DNA from: Chloroflexota bacterium
GTDB taxonomy: Bacteria; Chloroflexota; Chloroflexia; Thermomicrobiales; UBA6265
Length of the DNA: 36,172 bases
NCBI GenBank assembly: GCA_023423795.1
Contig: JAFAEX010000082.1
Span: 1-36,172 of the forward strand
Direction of reading: 5' to 3'
The notes below the pieces were generated by a model. It ran no database searches. It was not told where the DNA came from and saw nothing but the letters and a program-made list of their open reading frames with translations. Shown one piece after another: positions 22,998-31,059 of this stretch. Both the position numbers and the translations under genes were made by a program. How positions within the stretch are numbered: position 1 is the stretch's first letter; each line of letters begins with the position of its first letter.

Positions 22998-25672
22998 GAT
23001 TCGGCCATGAACTCGACCACCGGTTCCGAGGCCGTCGCGGCGTGCAGGCGGTCGAGGGCGAATTCGGCCAGCACCGCCTCCGGATCGCGCGCGCCGTGGA
23101 AGTACTCGGCCAGCAGCGGCAGCACGGCGTGCCGCCAGACCCGGTCCAGCCCGGCCTCGGTCGCGATGTCGTCGCGCATGAAGTAGCTGTGGCCCACCTG
23201 GAAATCCGGCGACAGGCGCTCTTCGATCCGCGCGTTGAGGGCGAGAAACAGGGCCAGCAGCCGGGCGCGGCCGGGCGCGGCGACGGCCCGCGCGGCGAGC
23301 CAGCGATCGAGCACCGGCGCGGCCCCGGCCCGCACCGCGGATAAACGGTGAAAGTAGAAGCGCCGGCGCAGCGCGTAGTCCATCAGCGCGAGCGACCGGT
23401 CGGTCGAGTTCATGGTGCCCACGACCAGCAGGTTGGCCGGGATGCGCAGCACATCGGACGCGCCGTCGTCCCCCGTTCCGTACGGCAACCGCACCGGCCG
23501 CTCGCGGTATTCCAGCGCCATCAGCAACTCGCCGAAGATCCGGGAAAGGTTGCCCCGGTTGATCTCGTCGATGACGAGCACGTGCGGGTGCTCCGGGGAA
23601 CGGCGGGCGCGTTCGCACATCCGCAGGAAGATGCCCGGCACGACGCGGTAGGAGAGCCCACCCCCCTCGCTCGTCGGCCGGATGCCCTGAACGAAGTCCT
23701 CGTACCCGTAGGACTGGTGAAACTGGACGATCTCGACCCGGTCGCCAGCATTGCCGGCCAACGGTTCCCCGGCCACCCAGCGCGCGAGCAGATCGGCGAG
23801 GTAGGTCTTGCCCGTCCCCGGCGGCCCCTCCAGGATCAATTGTTTGCGGTCAAGCAGCAGGTCGCGCAACTCGCGCAACTCGGCCTCGTCCATATGGGTG
23901 CGGGCCACGAGGTCGGCGAGCGGGTCCGGTTGCGCGATCGCCTCGTGGATCGCGTCCCATTGCTCCGCTGGGAGTTGGTAGTTGGTCCCCTGCGCCATCT
24001 TCAGCACCGGCAAGGCCGACAGGACCGGATGGTCGCGCAGGCGCGCCTTGGGCAGCGGCGGCGACAGGATGCGCTCGTAGCGAAACCCGACGGCCCATTC
24101 GGTCTCGCCGCGCTGCTCGCGATCCGGCCAGATGTCGCTCGTCGGGCGCTCGAATGGGACGCCGGCGAGTTCGGCCAGCGCGTAAATGCCGGCCGCCGGT
24201 CCCCCCTGCCAAAGGACGACGCCGTCCCCCGGCCGCATGCCGTCGCCAAACCGCGTGACGAGCCAACTGTCGGTGTCGCCGGGTTCGCGCTTGGCCGCCT
24301 CGGCCGCCAGGTCGTAGATGGCCGGGTTCGCCTGGAAGAGCCAGAACCGCCGCGGTTCGTCCTCGTCGTCGCCCGCGGCCGCGTCCTGCTGCCGATCCGG
24401 CACGTCGATGTCGAGTTCCTGCCGCAGGAACTCGATCACCGCCGGGTTGTGGGACCGCGCCCAGTCCCCCGTGAGGCGGACCTTCGCGGCCCCGGCGAGG
24501 TACCGGTGGTGGGCGTCGCGCACGAGCGGCAGCAATTCCTCCGCGCGGTCGCCGGGAATCGCGACGCCGTAGGCGTCCGGCATCCTCGAGTACCCGGCGC
24601 CGATGTTCCAGCCGTCCGCCATCTCCCGCTCGACGACCGCTTTCAGGACCGGATCCTCCGCCAGCGCATCCCGGTGGATGGCGAGCCAGATGTCTCCCCC
24701 GCGACCGAGCGTACAAGCCTGCGCCCGTCCGACGTTCAGGCGCACGTTCTTCTGGTCCTGCCGGACCGAAACACACCAGTTCGTCGCGGACACCGCGTGA
24801 GCCCGCCCGATCGACTCCGCGAGGAATGCCAGGCAGATGCGGCGGACGTCCGGGTCGGGGTAGATGCGCCCCACCAGCTTGCGGACCGGTTCGGTGTCCG
24901 CGCTCCAGCGCCGATGGATCGCGGGGTCGTCGTAGAAATCGAACGCGTCCGGCGATCCCGCTTCGATCAATCCCGCGCGGACCGCGCGTAGCGCCTCGTC
25001 CACGTCCTCGATGCCCGCCGCATGGCCCGAAAACGCCGCGACGATGCGGCGCTTGTGCCCGCTGCTGGCGATCCGTTCGAACCGGTCCGGCAGCAGGAGG
25101 TGGAGCAGCACGTTGCGGGCCGCGATGCTGTTGGGCACGCGCGCCTGCACATCGTCCGCCAACCCGACCAGCGCATCGTCGTCCTCGACGGCCCGCGGAT
25201 CGCGCCGGGCCTGTCCGGCAACGGCCAGCAGGTACGCGATCGAATCCGGCTTGTTCGCCTTGTAGAACAGACCGACGCTGCCGATGCCGTGGGCGAACGC
25301 GGCCTCGACCTCCGGCCAGGCCGGAGGGTCCTCCTCGCCGGAGAGTTTCCAGGCGAGCACCTCGCGAACCCCGCCGATTTTGGTCGCCGGCCTCACGTCG
25401 CTCGCGAAGAGGTAGTAGAACGCGACGACGTCGGCCGCAACACGGGCAACGTCATCGCCGAGCGGCGCGAGTTGCTGGCGGAACTTCTCGGCGAACGATT
25501 GGTCGTTGCCATGGATCGCGCCATCGACCAGCGCCGCGTAGAGAGCGTCGATATTCTCCGGGGTCCACGCGGGGATGTCCGGCCAAAGCAGGGAGCGGCC
25601 TCCCGCGAGGCAACGCCGGCGAAACTGCGCCGCCACGTCGTAGATCCGCTCCGCACCCGGAAACCGCGCCAT
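22994..25672 (-). CDS. mcrB: McrB-type AAA+ GTPase with an EVE modified-base reader domain
   Basis: An 892-residue motor subunit. Residues 1-430 are an N-terminal region seen in some McrB-like ATPases (SLLWPDIPAWTPENIDALY, SFAEKFRQQLAPL). About 441-578 is an EVE/PUA-like domain (RRFWLFQANP, MRPGDGVVLWQGG, GIYALAELAG), a fold that binds modified bases. About 605-800 is the AAA+ domain: Walker A GPPGTGKT (Lys622), FHQSYGYEDFVQGIRP, Walker B VLVIDEINRGNLSRIFGEL and the McrB GTP signature MNSTDRSLALMDYALRRRF. GTP-driven translocation toward McrC cleavage is expected. The ATG at 25672 follows GGGAG. Its ligand may be a modified cytosine, but the base cannot be deduced. Confidence 0.93.
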   Translation of the reverse strand: MARFPGAERIYDVAAQFRRRCLAGGRSLLWPDIPAWTPENIDALYAALVDGAIHGNDQSFAEKFRQQLAPLGDDVARVAADVVAFYYLFASDVRPATKIGGVREVLAWKLSGEEDPPAWPEVEAAFAHGIGSVGLFYKANKPDSIAYLLAVAGQARRDPRAVEDDDALVGLADDVQARVPNSIAARNVLLHLLLPDRFERIASSGHKRRIVAAFSGHAAGIEDVDEALRAVRAGLIEAGSPDAFDFYDDPAIHRRWSADTEPVRKLVGRIYPDPDVRRICLAFLAESIGRAHAVSATNWCVSVRQDQKNVRLNVGRAQACTLGRGGDIWLAIHRDALAEDPVLKAVVEREMADGWNIGAGYSRMPDAYGVAIPGDRAEELLPLVRDAHHRYLAGAAKVRLTGDWARSHNPAVIEFLRQELDIDVPDRQQDAAAGDDEDEPRRFWLFQANPAIYDLAAEAAKREPGDTDSWLVTRFGDGMRPGDGVVLWQGGPAAGIYALAELAGVPFERPTSDIWPDREQRGETEWAVGFRYERILSPPLPKARLRDHPVLSALPVLKMAQGTNYQLPAEQWDAIHEAIAQPDPLADLVARTHMDEAELRELRDLLLDRKQLILEGPPGTGKTYLADLLARWVAGEPLAGNAGDRVEIVQFHQSYGYEDFVQGIRPTSEGGGLSYRVVPGIFLRMCERARRSPEHPHVLVIDEINRGNLSRIFGELLMALEYRERPVRLPYGTGDDGASDVLRIPANLLVVGTMNSTDRSLALMDYALRRRFYFHRLSAVRAGAAPVLDRWLAARAVAAPGRARLLALFLALNARIEERLSPDFQVGHSYFMRDDIATEAGLDRVWRHAVLPLLAEYFHGARDPEAVLAEFALDRLHAATASEPVVEFMAES

Positions 25673-25778
25673 GCTTCGCTCCCCGTCCGCCGGCCAACCA
25701 GCCCCGTTCGGCCGATTGTCGCGCACCGGGTCGCGCCTTCGTTGCCGGAGCAGCAGGAGCGGGGTGCGGCGAGTCTCC

Positions 25779-26231
25779 CTACCCCTCCACCGTCACCGTC
25801 ACCGATTCGGCGGGATCGACGCTGCAGGCGATGAAGTACTCGCCCGGATCGGGGAAGCGCTGCAGGTAGGTCTGCCCCGGCGCGACGAGGAACGGCCCGG
25901 CCCGGTGGCTGACCGCGTCCTGGTTGACGATCGTGATCGCCGCCGTCTCGTCCGCCGCGAACCGGATGTCGGTCGGGATCTGGACCGCCGAATCGATGCC
26001 CGGCACCTCGACCATGGCCGAGGAACCGGCCGGGATGACGAACACCAGCCCGTCGCCCTGCCGGGCGACGCCGCCGGCGTTCAGCGCGGCGTACCCGCCG
26101 ACCAGCAGGACCAGCAGCGCGACGGCCGCCAGCCCGATCGCTAGCGTGCGGCGGGAGTTCCCGCGCCGGGCGGCGCGAGCGCGGGCAGGCGCGGCAATCG
26201 GAACGGATTCGGGCACGGAAGGGGAAGCCAT
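25779..26231 (-). CDS. Membrane-anchored cupredoxin-like protein
   Basis: A 150-residue protein with one transmembrane helix (about 30-51, LAIGLAAVALLVLLVGGYAA) and an extracellular cupredoxin-like domain (about 60-150). The pattern AAITIVNQDAVSHRAGPF and PGEYFIACSVDP gives the two usual ligands His109 and Cys136. The third histidine expected a few residues after the cysteine is absent. It might bind copper with altered geometry or none. The ATG at 26231 has GGAGA upstream. It is the last gene of the copper cluster, separated from the PCu(A)C gene by a 196-bp gap with strong hairpins. Confidence 0.8.
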   Translation of the reverse strand: MASPSVPESVPIAAPARARAARRGNSRRTLAIGLAAVALLVLLVGGYAALNAGGVARQGDGLVFVIPAGSSAMVEVPGIDSAVQIPTDIRFAADETAAITIVNQDAVSHRAGPFLVAPGQTYLQRFPDPGEYFIACSVDPAESVTVTVEG

Positions 26232-26380
26232 GTCGCGTCTCCGGGAGGGAGCGAAAGATCGGACGTGGGTGCGGACGGCGTGGCTCACCGTCGTCGGGGT
26301 GGGCCCGGCGCCCTCCCGTGTTCGAGCACGCGTCGCGAGGGGCTGAACGCCCGGCGACGACGACGCGATCCAGTATGGAC

Positions 26381-26409
26381 GGAGGGGAGGGCGCCGGGCC
26401 CTCCCCTCC
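26381..26409 (-). terminator. GC-rich hairpin, possible terminator or attenuator
   Basis: An 11-bp perfect stem (ggaggggaggg / ccctcccctcc) lies just after the stop of the PCu(A)C gene in its reading direction. Its inner half is also exactly complementary over 16 bp to 26301-26316 (gggcccggcgccctcc). The two pairings exclude each other. There is no U-tract. Confidence 0.5.
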
Positions 26410-26427
26410 GCCGCGTCCGTCCGGCGG

Positions 26428-27537
26428 CTACGGCGCCGGGGTGGCCGCGCCCGCGGCATCGCCGTGCATGTCGGCGTCGGCATCGTCCTCGGCCTCGCCG
26501 TGGCCCTCGCCGCCCATCGCCGGGGCGGAGCGCGCCCAGGCCTCGGCGATCGTCAGGTCGCCGGCGACCACCGGCTCGGCGGCGGCCGGTTCGGTCGCGC
26601 GGGCGTCGCGGCGGACGACCACGCCAACCTCGACCTCGCCGGCCCGCTCGAACTCCAGCGCCAGGTCGATCTCGTCGCCCTCGTGCAGCGCCCCGGTCAG
26701 GCCGATCAGCATCACGTGCAACCCGCCCGGCTCCAGGCTCACTTCGCCGCCGGCCGGGATCTCCACCCCGTCCGCCAGCGGGCGCATCCGCATCACCCCG
26801 GCGTCGTCCACGATCTCGTGGATCTCCACCACCTCGGCGGCGTGCGACGTCGCCGCCAGCAGCCGGTCGGGCTCCGCCCCGGCGTTGGCGATGACCAGAT
26901 ACGCCGCCCCGGTACCCGCGCCGTGGTCGGCTTCCGGGGTCGCGCCGTGACCGCCCATCGCCCCGCCGAGCGCCGGCGCGGGCCGCGACCACGCGCCGGA
27001 AACGGTCACATCCCCCACCGTCACCGGGTCGGCGTCGGCGGCCGGGGCGTCGCTTTGGCGCACGATAGGCACGGTGAGCGTCACCGCCACCGGCTCCGCG
27101 CCCTCGAACGCCAGTTCCAGGCCGAAGGACTCGCCGGCCAGCAGGTCGGCGGTCAGCCCCATCATCATCAGGTGGTAGCCGGCCGGCTCCAGCGCCACGC
27201 TGCCGCCGGCCGGGATCTCCAGCCCGTCATGGAGCGGGCGCATCCGCATAACGCCGTCTTCCTCGGCCATCTCGTGGACCTCGACGACCTGGGCGGCGGC
27301 CGTCGTCACGCCGACGAGCCGGACCGGGGCGTCCCCGGCGTTGGCGATGGTCATGTAGGCCGCGCCGGTCCCGCCCATCGCGTCGCCGTGGTCGTCGTGC
27401 ATCTCCCCTTCGCCGTGCACCTCGTCATCCGCGTAGGGTTCCGGGGTGGACTGCGCGAAGACCGGGACGGCGAAGCGGACGAACGGCGCGGCGAAGGCGA
27501 CGGCGACGACGGCGCGGCGGGTGACGATCGCGTTCAT
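26428..27537 (-). CDS. Double-domain PCu(A)C copper chaperone
   Basis: A 369-residue exported protein with a Tat-like signal (TRRAVVAVAFAAPFVRFAVP) and two PCu(A)C domains. Ligands are complete in both: His88, Met99, His122, Met124, and His240, Met251, His274, Met276 (the HE.x9.MRP and Y/LHxM pattern). A His/Met/Asp-rich segment (about 38-54) and a His-containing C-terminal tail may bind further copper. It should carry Cu(I) to an oxidase CuA site, working with SCO1 encoded just upstream. The strand typical of a PCu(A)C start (TVSGAWSRPAP, TIAEAWARSAP) follows rather than precedes each unit. The ATG at 27537 has GGAGG upstream; a longer frame is less likely. Confidence 0.92.
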   Translation of the reverse strand: MNAIVTRRAVVAVAFAAPFVRFAVPVFAQSTPEPYADDEVHGEGEMHDDHGDAMGGTGAAYMTIANAGDAPVRLVGVTTAAAQVVEVHEMAEEDGVMRMRPLHDGLEIPAGGSVALEPAGYHLMMMGLTADLLAGESFGLELAFEGAEPVAVTLTVPIVRQSDAPAADADPVTVGDVTVSGAWSRPAPALGGAMGGHGATPEADHGAGTGAAYLVIANAGAEPDRLLAATSHAAEVVEIHEIVDDAGVMRMRPLADGVEIPAGGEVSLEPGGLHVMLIGLTGALHEGDEIDLALEFERAGEVEVGVVVRRDARATEPAAAEPVVAGDLTIAEAWARSAPAMGGEGHGEAEDDADADMHGDAAGAATPAP

Positions 27538-27589
27538 GGGTGTTTTCCTCCCTGTGCAGCAATGTGGACGGCGTGTGGACAACCGCGGC

Positions 27590-28207
27590 CTACGCCTCGT
27601 TCTCCAGCAAGTAGCGGACGTCCTCGGCGATGCTGACCGGGTCCGTGCCGTAGGAGTAGGTGGCGCGCAGGTTGCCCGCCGGGTCGATCAGGTAGATCAG
27701 CGAGGTGTGGTCGATCAGGTACTTCGTGGACGACTCGGGATACTCCACCCGCTGGGTGATGACGCCGTAGCCCATCTTGGCGGTATCGGTCTGCTCCTCG
27801 TTCCCGCGCAGCCCGATGAAACTGTCGTCGAAGAACCCCAGGTACTCCGCCAGCCGCTCGTGCGTGTCGCGCTCGGGATCGACCGAGACCAGCACGAAGT
27901 CGGTGCGGTCGGCCAGCGGCCCGAGTTCGTCCTTGACCGTCACGAAGTCGTTGACGGTGGTCGGGCAGATGTCCGGGCAGGTGGTGTAGCCGAAGAACAG
28001 CAGGGTGACGCCGCCGGCGTTGGCCGCCACGTCGTAGGGTTTGCCGCCCGGCCCCTCCAGCGGCAGCGCCGGGGCGGCCTGGGCGGGGGTCAACTCCCCG
28101 CCGTTGAAGGCATACGGTTCGGCCCGGTTCCGGACCACGAACAGGCCGGCGACGATGACGATCGCCAGGATCGCCACGCCGGCCGCGGCAACGAAGGACT
28201 TGCGCAT
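27590..28207 (-). CDS. SCO1/SenC-type copper insertion protein
   Basis: A 205-residue protein with an N-terminal transmembrane helix (about 5-25) and a thioredoxin-like SCO domain outside. Copper or thiol ligands are Cys77 and Cys81 in TTCPDICP and His167 in DHTSLIYLID. SCO proteins reduce and metallate the CuA centre of cytochrome c oxidase subunit II. The ATG at 28207 has GGGGAG upstream. It sits between the Trx-CcdA gene and the double PCu(A)C gene on the same strand with gaps of about 55 bp, indicating an operon. Confidence 0.94.
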   Translation of the reverse strand: MRKSFVAAAGVAILAIVIVAGLFVVRNRAEPYAFNGGELTPAQAAPALPLEGPGGKPYDVAANAGGVTLLFFGYTTCPDICPTTVNDFVTVKDELGPLADRTDFVLVSVDPERDTHERLAEYLGFFDDSFIGLRGNEEQTDTAKMGYGVITQRVEYPESSTKYLIDHTSLIYLIDPAGNLRATYSYGTDPVSIAEDVRYLLENEA

Positions 28208-28262
28208 CGCGGTACTCCCCGCGGCCGGCGGGCAATCGCCCGGCGCGGCCGCTCGCGTTCGG

Positions 28263-29579
28263 TCAGGACAGGACGGCCGCCAGCCGCGACAGCCCGTCGG
28301 TCAGCAACAGCACGGACACCAGCAGCACCAGCACGCCGGAGGCCTTCTGCAACGTCGGCAGCCAGCGCCGCACCCGGCCGGATTCGGCGAGGAAGCGGTC
28401 CAGCAGCAGCGTCGCCAGCAGGAACGGGATCGCCAGGCCCAGCGAGTAGACGGCCAGCAGCCCGGCGCCCTGCACGACCGAGGCCGTCGAGGCGGCGATG
28501 GCCAGGATGCCGGCCAGCGCCGGGCCGATGCACGGCGTCCACCCCGCGCCGAAGGCGATGCCCACCGCGAACGCCCCGACGATCGAGGCCTTGCCCTCGG
28601 CGCGCATCGGCAGCCGGATATCGCGGTCCGCCCACGGCAGTTTCAGCAGCCCGAGCAGGTGCAGCCCGAGCAGCGCGAGCAGCACGCCGCCGACGCGGGA
28701 GATCCAGACCCGGTGCTCGTTCAGGAAGCCGCCGATAAAGGTGGCCGACGCCCCGAGCGCGATGAAGACCAGGCTGAACCCGAGCACGAAGGCGACGCCG
28801 TTGGTCAGCGTGGCCTTGCGCGCCCGCGCCCGCGCCTCCGGCGAGCGGTCGGACAGGTCGCGCAGGCTCAGCCCGGTCAGCACCGCCGCATACGTCGGGA
28901 TCAGCGGCAGCACGCAGGGCGACAGGAACGACAGCACCCCGGCCAGGAAGGCCACCGGCGCGCCGATCCGCACGGCGGCCGGGATCGCGGCCGGAACCTC
29001 GCCCGGCTGCGCCGCCAGCGCGGCGTCGATCGCGGCGCGGTCGGTCGCCGGGTCCAGCCCCATCGGGCCGCGCCAGCGGTAGACCTCCTCGCCGCCGCGC
29101 CCGATCAGCACCGTTTCCGGCACCCCCTGGGTCGCGAACGTCTTGCGGAAGCCGTTGCTCGGGTCGCGCCAGACCGGGAAGGTGATGCCGGCCTCCTCCA
29201 CGAAGGCCGCGACCCGGTCGTCGGCGTTGCCGGCGTCGATGCTGACGCCGACCACGGTCAGCCCGCTGTCCGCGTAGTCGCGGGAAAGCTGCTGGAGGTA
29301 GGGCATCTCCTCCTTGCACGGCTCGCACCAGGTGGCCCAGCCGTTGAGGATCACGACCTCGCCGCGAAACTGGTCGAGCGAAACCTCCGGCCCGCCACCG
29401 AGCGGCGCGGCCACGAACGAAACCGGTTCGGCCGCCGCCGCGAACCGCGGCAGCAGCGCCACCACCAGCGCCAGCCCGAGCAGGACGAGCGCGACCAGGG
29501 GCAACCGGCCGGCGCGCTCCCACGAAGCGGGGCGGCGCCAACCACCGGCGGCATCCGGCCGTCGGTCACGGCCAGGCAT
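28263..29579 (-). CDS. Thioredoxin (TlpA/ResA-like) fused to CcdA
   Basis: A 438-residue natural fusion. An N-terminal helix (about 27-46) anchors a thioredoxin-like domain outside the membrane (about 52-190) with the active site WCEPC (Cys85, Cys88) and the cis-proline motif GVPETVLIG. Residues about 205-438 form a CcdA/DsbD-type transporter with six helices and its paired cysteines Cys222 (SPCVLP) and Cys350 (TPCIGP). The fusion would pass reducing equivalents from the cytoplasm through CcdA to its own thioredoxin head, keeping SCO1, CuA or cytochrome c thiols reduced. The ATG at 29579 has GAGGAG upstream. It is 55 bp before the SCO1 gene. Confidence 0.93.
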   Translation of the reverse strand: MPGRDRRPDAAGGWRRPASWERAGRLPLVALVLLGLALVVALLPRFAAAAEPVSFVAAPLGGGPEVSLDQFRGEVVILNGWATWCEPCKEEMPYLQQLSRDYADSGLTVVGVSIDAGNADDRVAAFVEEAGITFPVWRDPSNGFRKTFATQGVPETVLIGRGGEEVYRWRGPMGLDPATDRAAIDAALAAQPGEVPAAIPAAVRIGAPVAFLAGVLSFLSPCVLPLIPTYAAVLTGLSLRDLSDRSPEARARARKATLTNGVAFVLGFSLVFIALGASATFIGGFLNEHRVWISRVGGVLLALLGLHLLGLLKLPWADRDIRLPMRAEGKASIVGAFAVGIAFGAGWTPCIGPALAGILAIAASTASVVQGAGLLAVYSLGLAIPFLLATLLLDRFLAESGRVRRWLPTLQKASGVLVLLVSVLLLTDGLSRLAAVLS

Positions 29580-29689
29580 GCGGAACTCCTCTCGATTCGA
29601 TGGTTGGATAGGTGCTAGGTGCGCCGTACGACGACGAGAGAGCCGAGCGCCGGGGAGGTCTGCGGCGCGGGGCGTCATACCGCCAACCG

Positions 29690-29724
29690 ACTCACGTCTC
29701 CCGTCTCACGTCTCTCGTCTCGTC
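29690..29724. repeat. Short direct repeats (ctcacgtct / cgtctctcgt)
   Basis: A low-complexity block of the word cgtctc with variants, just after the His-rich gene. The reverse-complement form of the same words occurs at 6769-6791. Confidence 0.6.
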
Positions 29725-29727
29725 GCC

Positions 29728-30186
29728 TCACGCGCCCTTCGGCGGAGGAACGTCGGGGATGACGCTCGCCGCGACGGGAACGGCATCGCCGGAAACGATC
29801 GCGTCCCCCGCCGTGCCACGATCGGGCGCGGCCGGTTCCGGCAGGACGGCGACCAGCGGCGCGGCCGGCGACGCGTGCTCGGCGGGCGCGGAGAACGACG
29901 GGCCGGTCATGCCGGCCTCCAGCGGGGTCGCCGGGGCGCGCTCGGTCGCCGGCGCCGCGCCATGCTGGTGCTGGTGGTGGTGGTGATGGCCGTGGTGCGC
30001 GCCGTGGTCAACGATGATGACCACGCGCTCGCCGGCGCGTGCGGCGGGCGCGTCCACCGCCACGAAGAGGGAGTGCGGGCCCGCCGCCAGGCCGCACTGG
30101 ATCGGCGTCGAGGCCAGCCCCAACGCGATCACCAGCGCGACCACGAGCCGCACCGGGTTGAATCCAGCCGCGAGGGGCGGCCGCAT
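29728..30186 (-). CDS. Exported His-rich protein of the copper cluster
   Basis: A 152-residue protein with a signal-like N-terminus (VRLVVALVIALGLAS) and a run of histidines in HGAHHGHHHHHQHQHG (about residues 62-77), a plausible copper- or nickel-binding segment. The rest is Ala- and Pro-rich with no recognisable domain. The cysteine after the hydrophobic stretch (TPIQC) is not a clear lipobox. The ATG at 30186 follows GGAGG. It is the first gene of the five-gene minus-strand copper cluster, 148 bp before the Trx-CcdA gene. Role inferred from context only. Confidence 0.75.
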   Translation of the reverse strand: MRPPLAAGFNPVRLVVALVIALGLASTPIQCGLAAGPHSLFVAVDAPAARAGERVVIIVDHGAHHGHHHHHQHQHGAAPATERAPATPLEAGMTGPSFSAPAEHASPAAPLVAVLPEPAAPDRGTAGDAIVSGDAVPVAASVIPDVPPPKGA

Positions 30187-30729
30187 CACGCCCTCCTTTG
30201 GCGGCGCGCCGGATCGTCCGGACCGCCGCCATCGATACGGGAAGTGTAGCGCCCGCCGAGGCCGATTTCGGCTTCTCGGCGTTGCAGAATCGCAACGGCC
30301 GGGCGGCCATGCCCCTCCGCCCGTCGGATCGGGCACCCCACCGAAACTCGCGAGATCGGCGAATCTGCCCGATAGTGATGGCTCTTGCGACATCGATCCG
30401 GCCGCCCATCACGCCCGCGCGGGGTTAGTGGCGGTTGCCCTAATACACCGGCCACGTGGACGCCCGGGGTTGAAACCCCAGGCTACGCCAACGAAGTCCC
30501 TCCGGGACTGAGCACGACGGTTGCGGCGGCCGTCGTCGGTCTCAACCCCGGAGGGGTTTCGTTCCCGTAGCCAGGGGTTTCAACCCCGGGCGGGCGTCGC
30601 CGGTGGCCGCATCTCTTTCGCAACCGCCATCAACCCGGGGCGGACATCTCCGGCGAGCGCATCAGCCCGACGACACCAACGGGATCGCCCCTATCGTGCG
30701 GACGTCCGCTCGCCCGAACATCACCCGGA
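30187..30729. other. Gene-free region with a full MITE-like copy
   Basis: The 543-bp gap separates the divergent copper cluster and a small plus-strand gene. It contains the copper-cluster promoter region (30187-30420, no clear operator seen) and the family-1 element at 30421-30632. Nothing else is recognisable. Confidence 0.65.
30421..30632. repeat. Palindromic MITE-like element, family 1, full copy B
   Basis: Same architecture as copy A at 807-1028. The outer end motifs are gtggcggttgc (30429) and gcaaccgccatcaa (30619-30632). The inner inverted arms (30461-30512 and 30541-30592) include cgcccggggttgaaacccc and ctcaaccccggaggggtttc. It differs from copy A mainly in the central spacer. Confidence 0.75.
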
Positions 30730-31029
30730 GTGCTGGCACTGAGCGATCCCCGACGCCCCGATCTCCGTTCGCATCCTGGTAGCCTGCTCGGCGGCAGCAT
30801 CTCACCTGCCCGTTTCCGGGAGTGGTACGTCGAGGCACAGCCGGAGATCGAAGCGGCTGGCGACGACGACGAACTCGACCTCGTCTGGGCGGTCGAACAC
30901 CGCTTCGCCGGGTACACCGGCGGCCACATCGACGCCGCGATGCTCGTCGCGGCGATTCGCGACGACGTCGCTGCCCGTCGCGCCGGCATACCCGCCGGCG
31001 GTCCTTATCGGTCAGCCAGCATCGCCTGA
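30730..31029 (+). CDS. Small hypothetical protein
   Basis: A 99-residue frame from a GTG with only a weak ribosome site. The central part ISPARFREWYVEAQPEIEAA followed by DLVWAVEHRFAGYTGG resembles a common short all-helical protein type of unknown role in Chloroflexota and cyanobacteria. It ends 31 bp from the convergent methyltransferase gene. It may be real, but the start is uncertain. Confidence 0.5.
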   Translation: MLALSDPRRPDLRSHPGSLLGGSISPARFREWYVEAQPEIEAAGDDDELDLVWAVEHRFAGYTGGHIDAAMLVAAIRDDVAARRAGIPAGGPYRSASIA

Positions 31030-31059
31030 CCCACCCGTCGGCGCAAGACGGCGCGAGCG

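Noticed and set aside
22997..23618. N-terminal extension of McrC (frame open to 23618)
   Set aside because: It would overlap mcrB by more than 600 bp. The GTG at 22997 forms the common four-base overlap with the mcrB stop.
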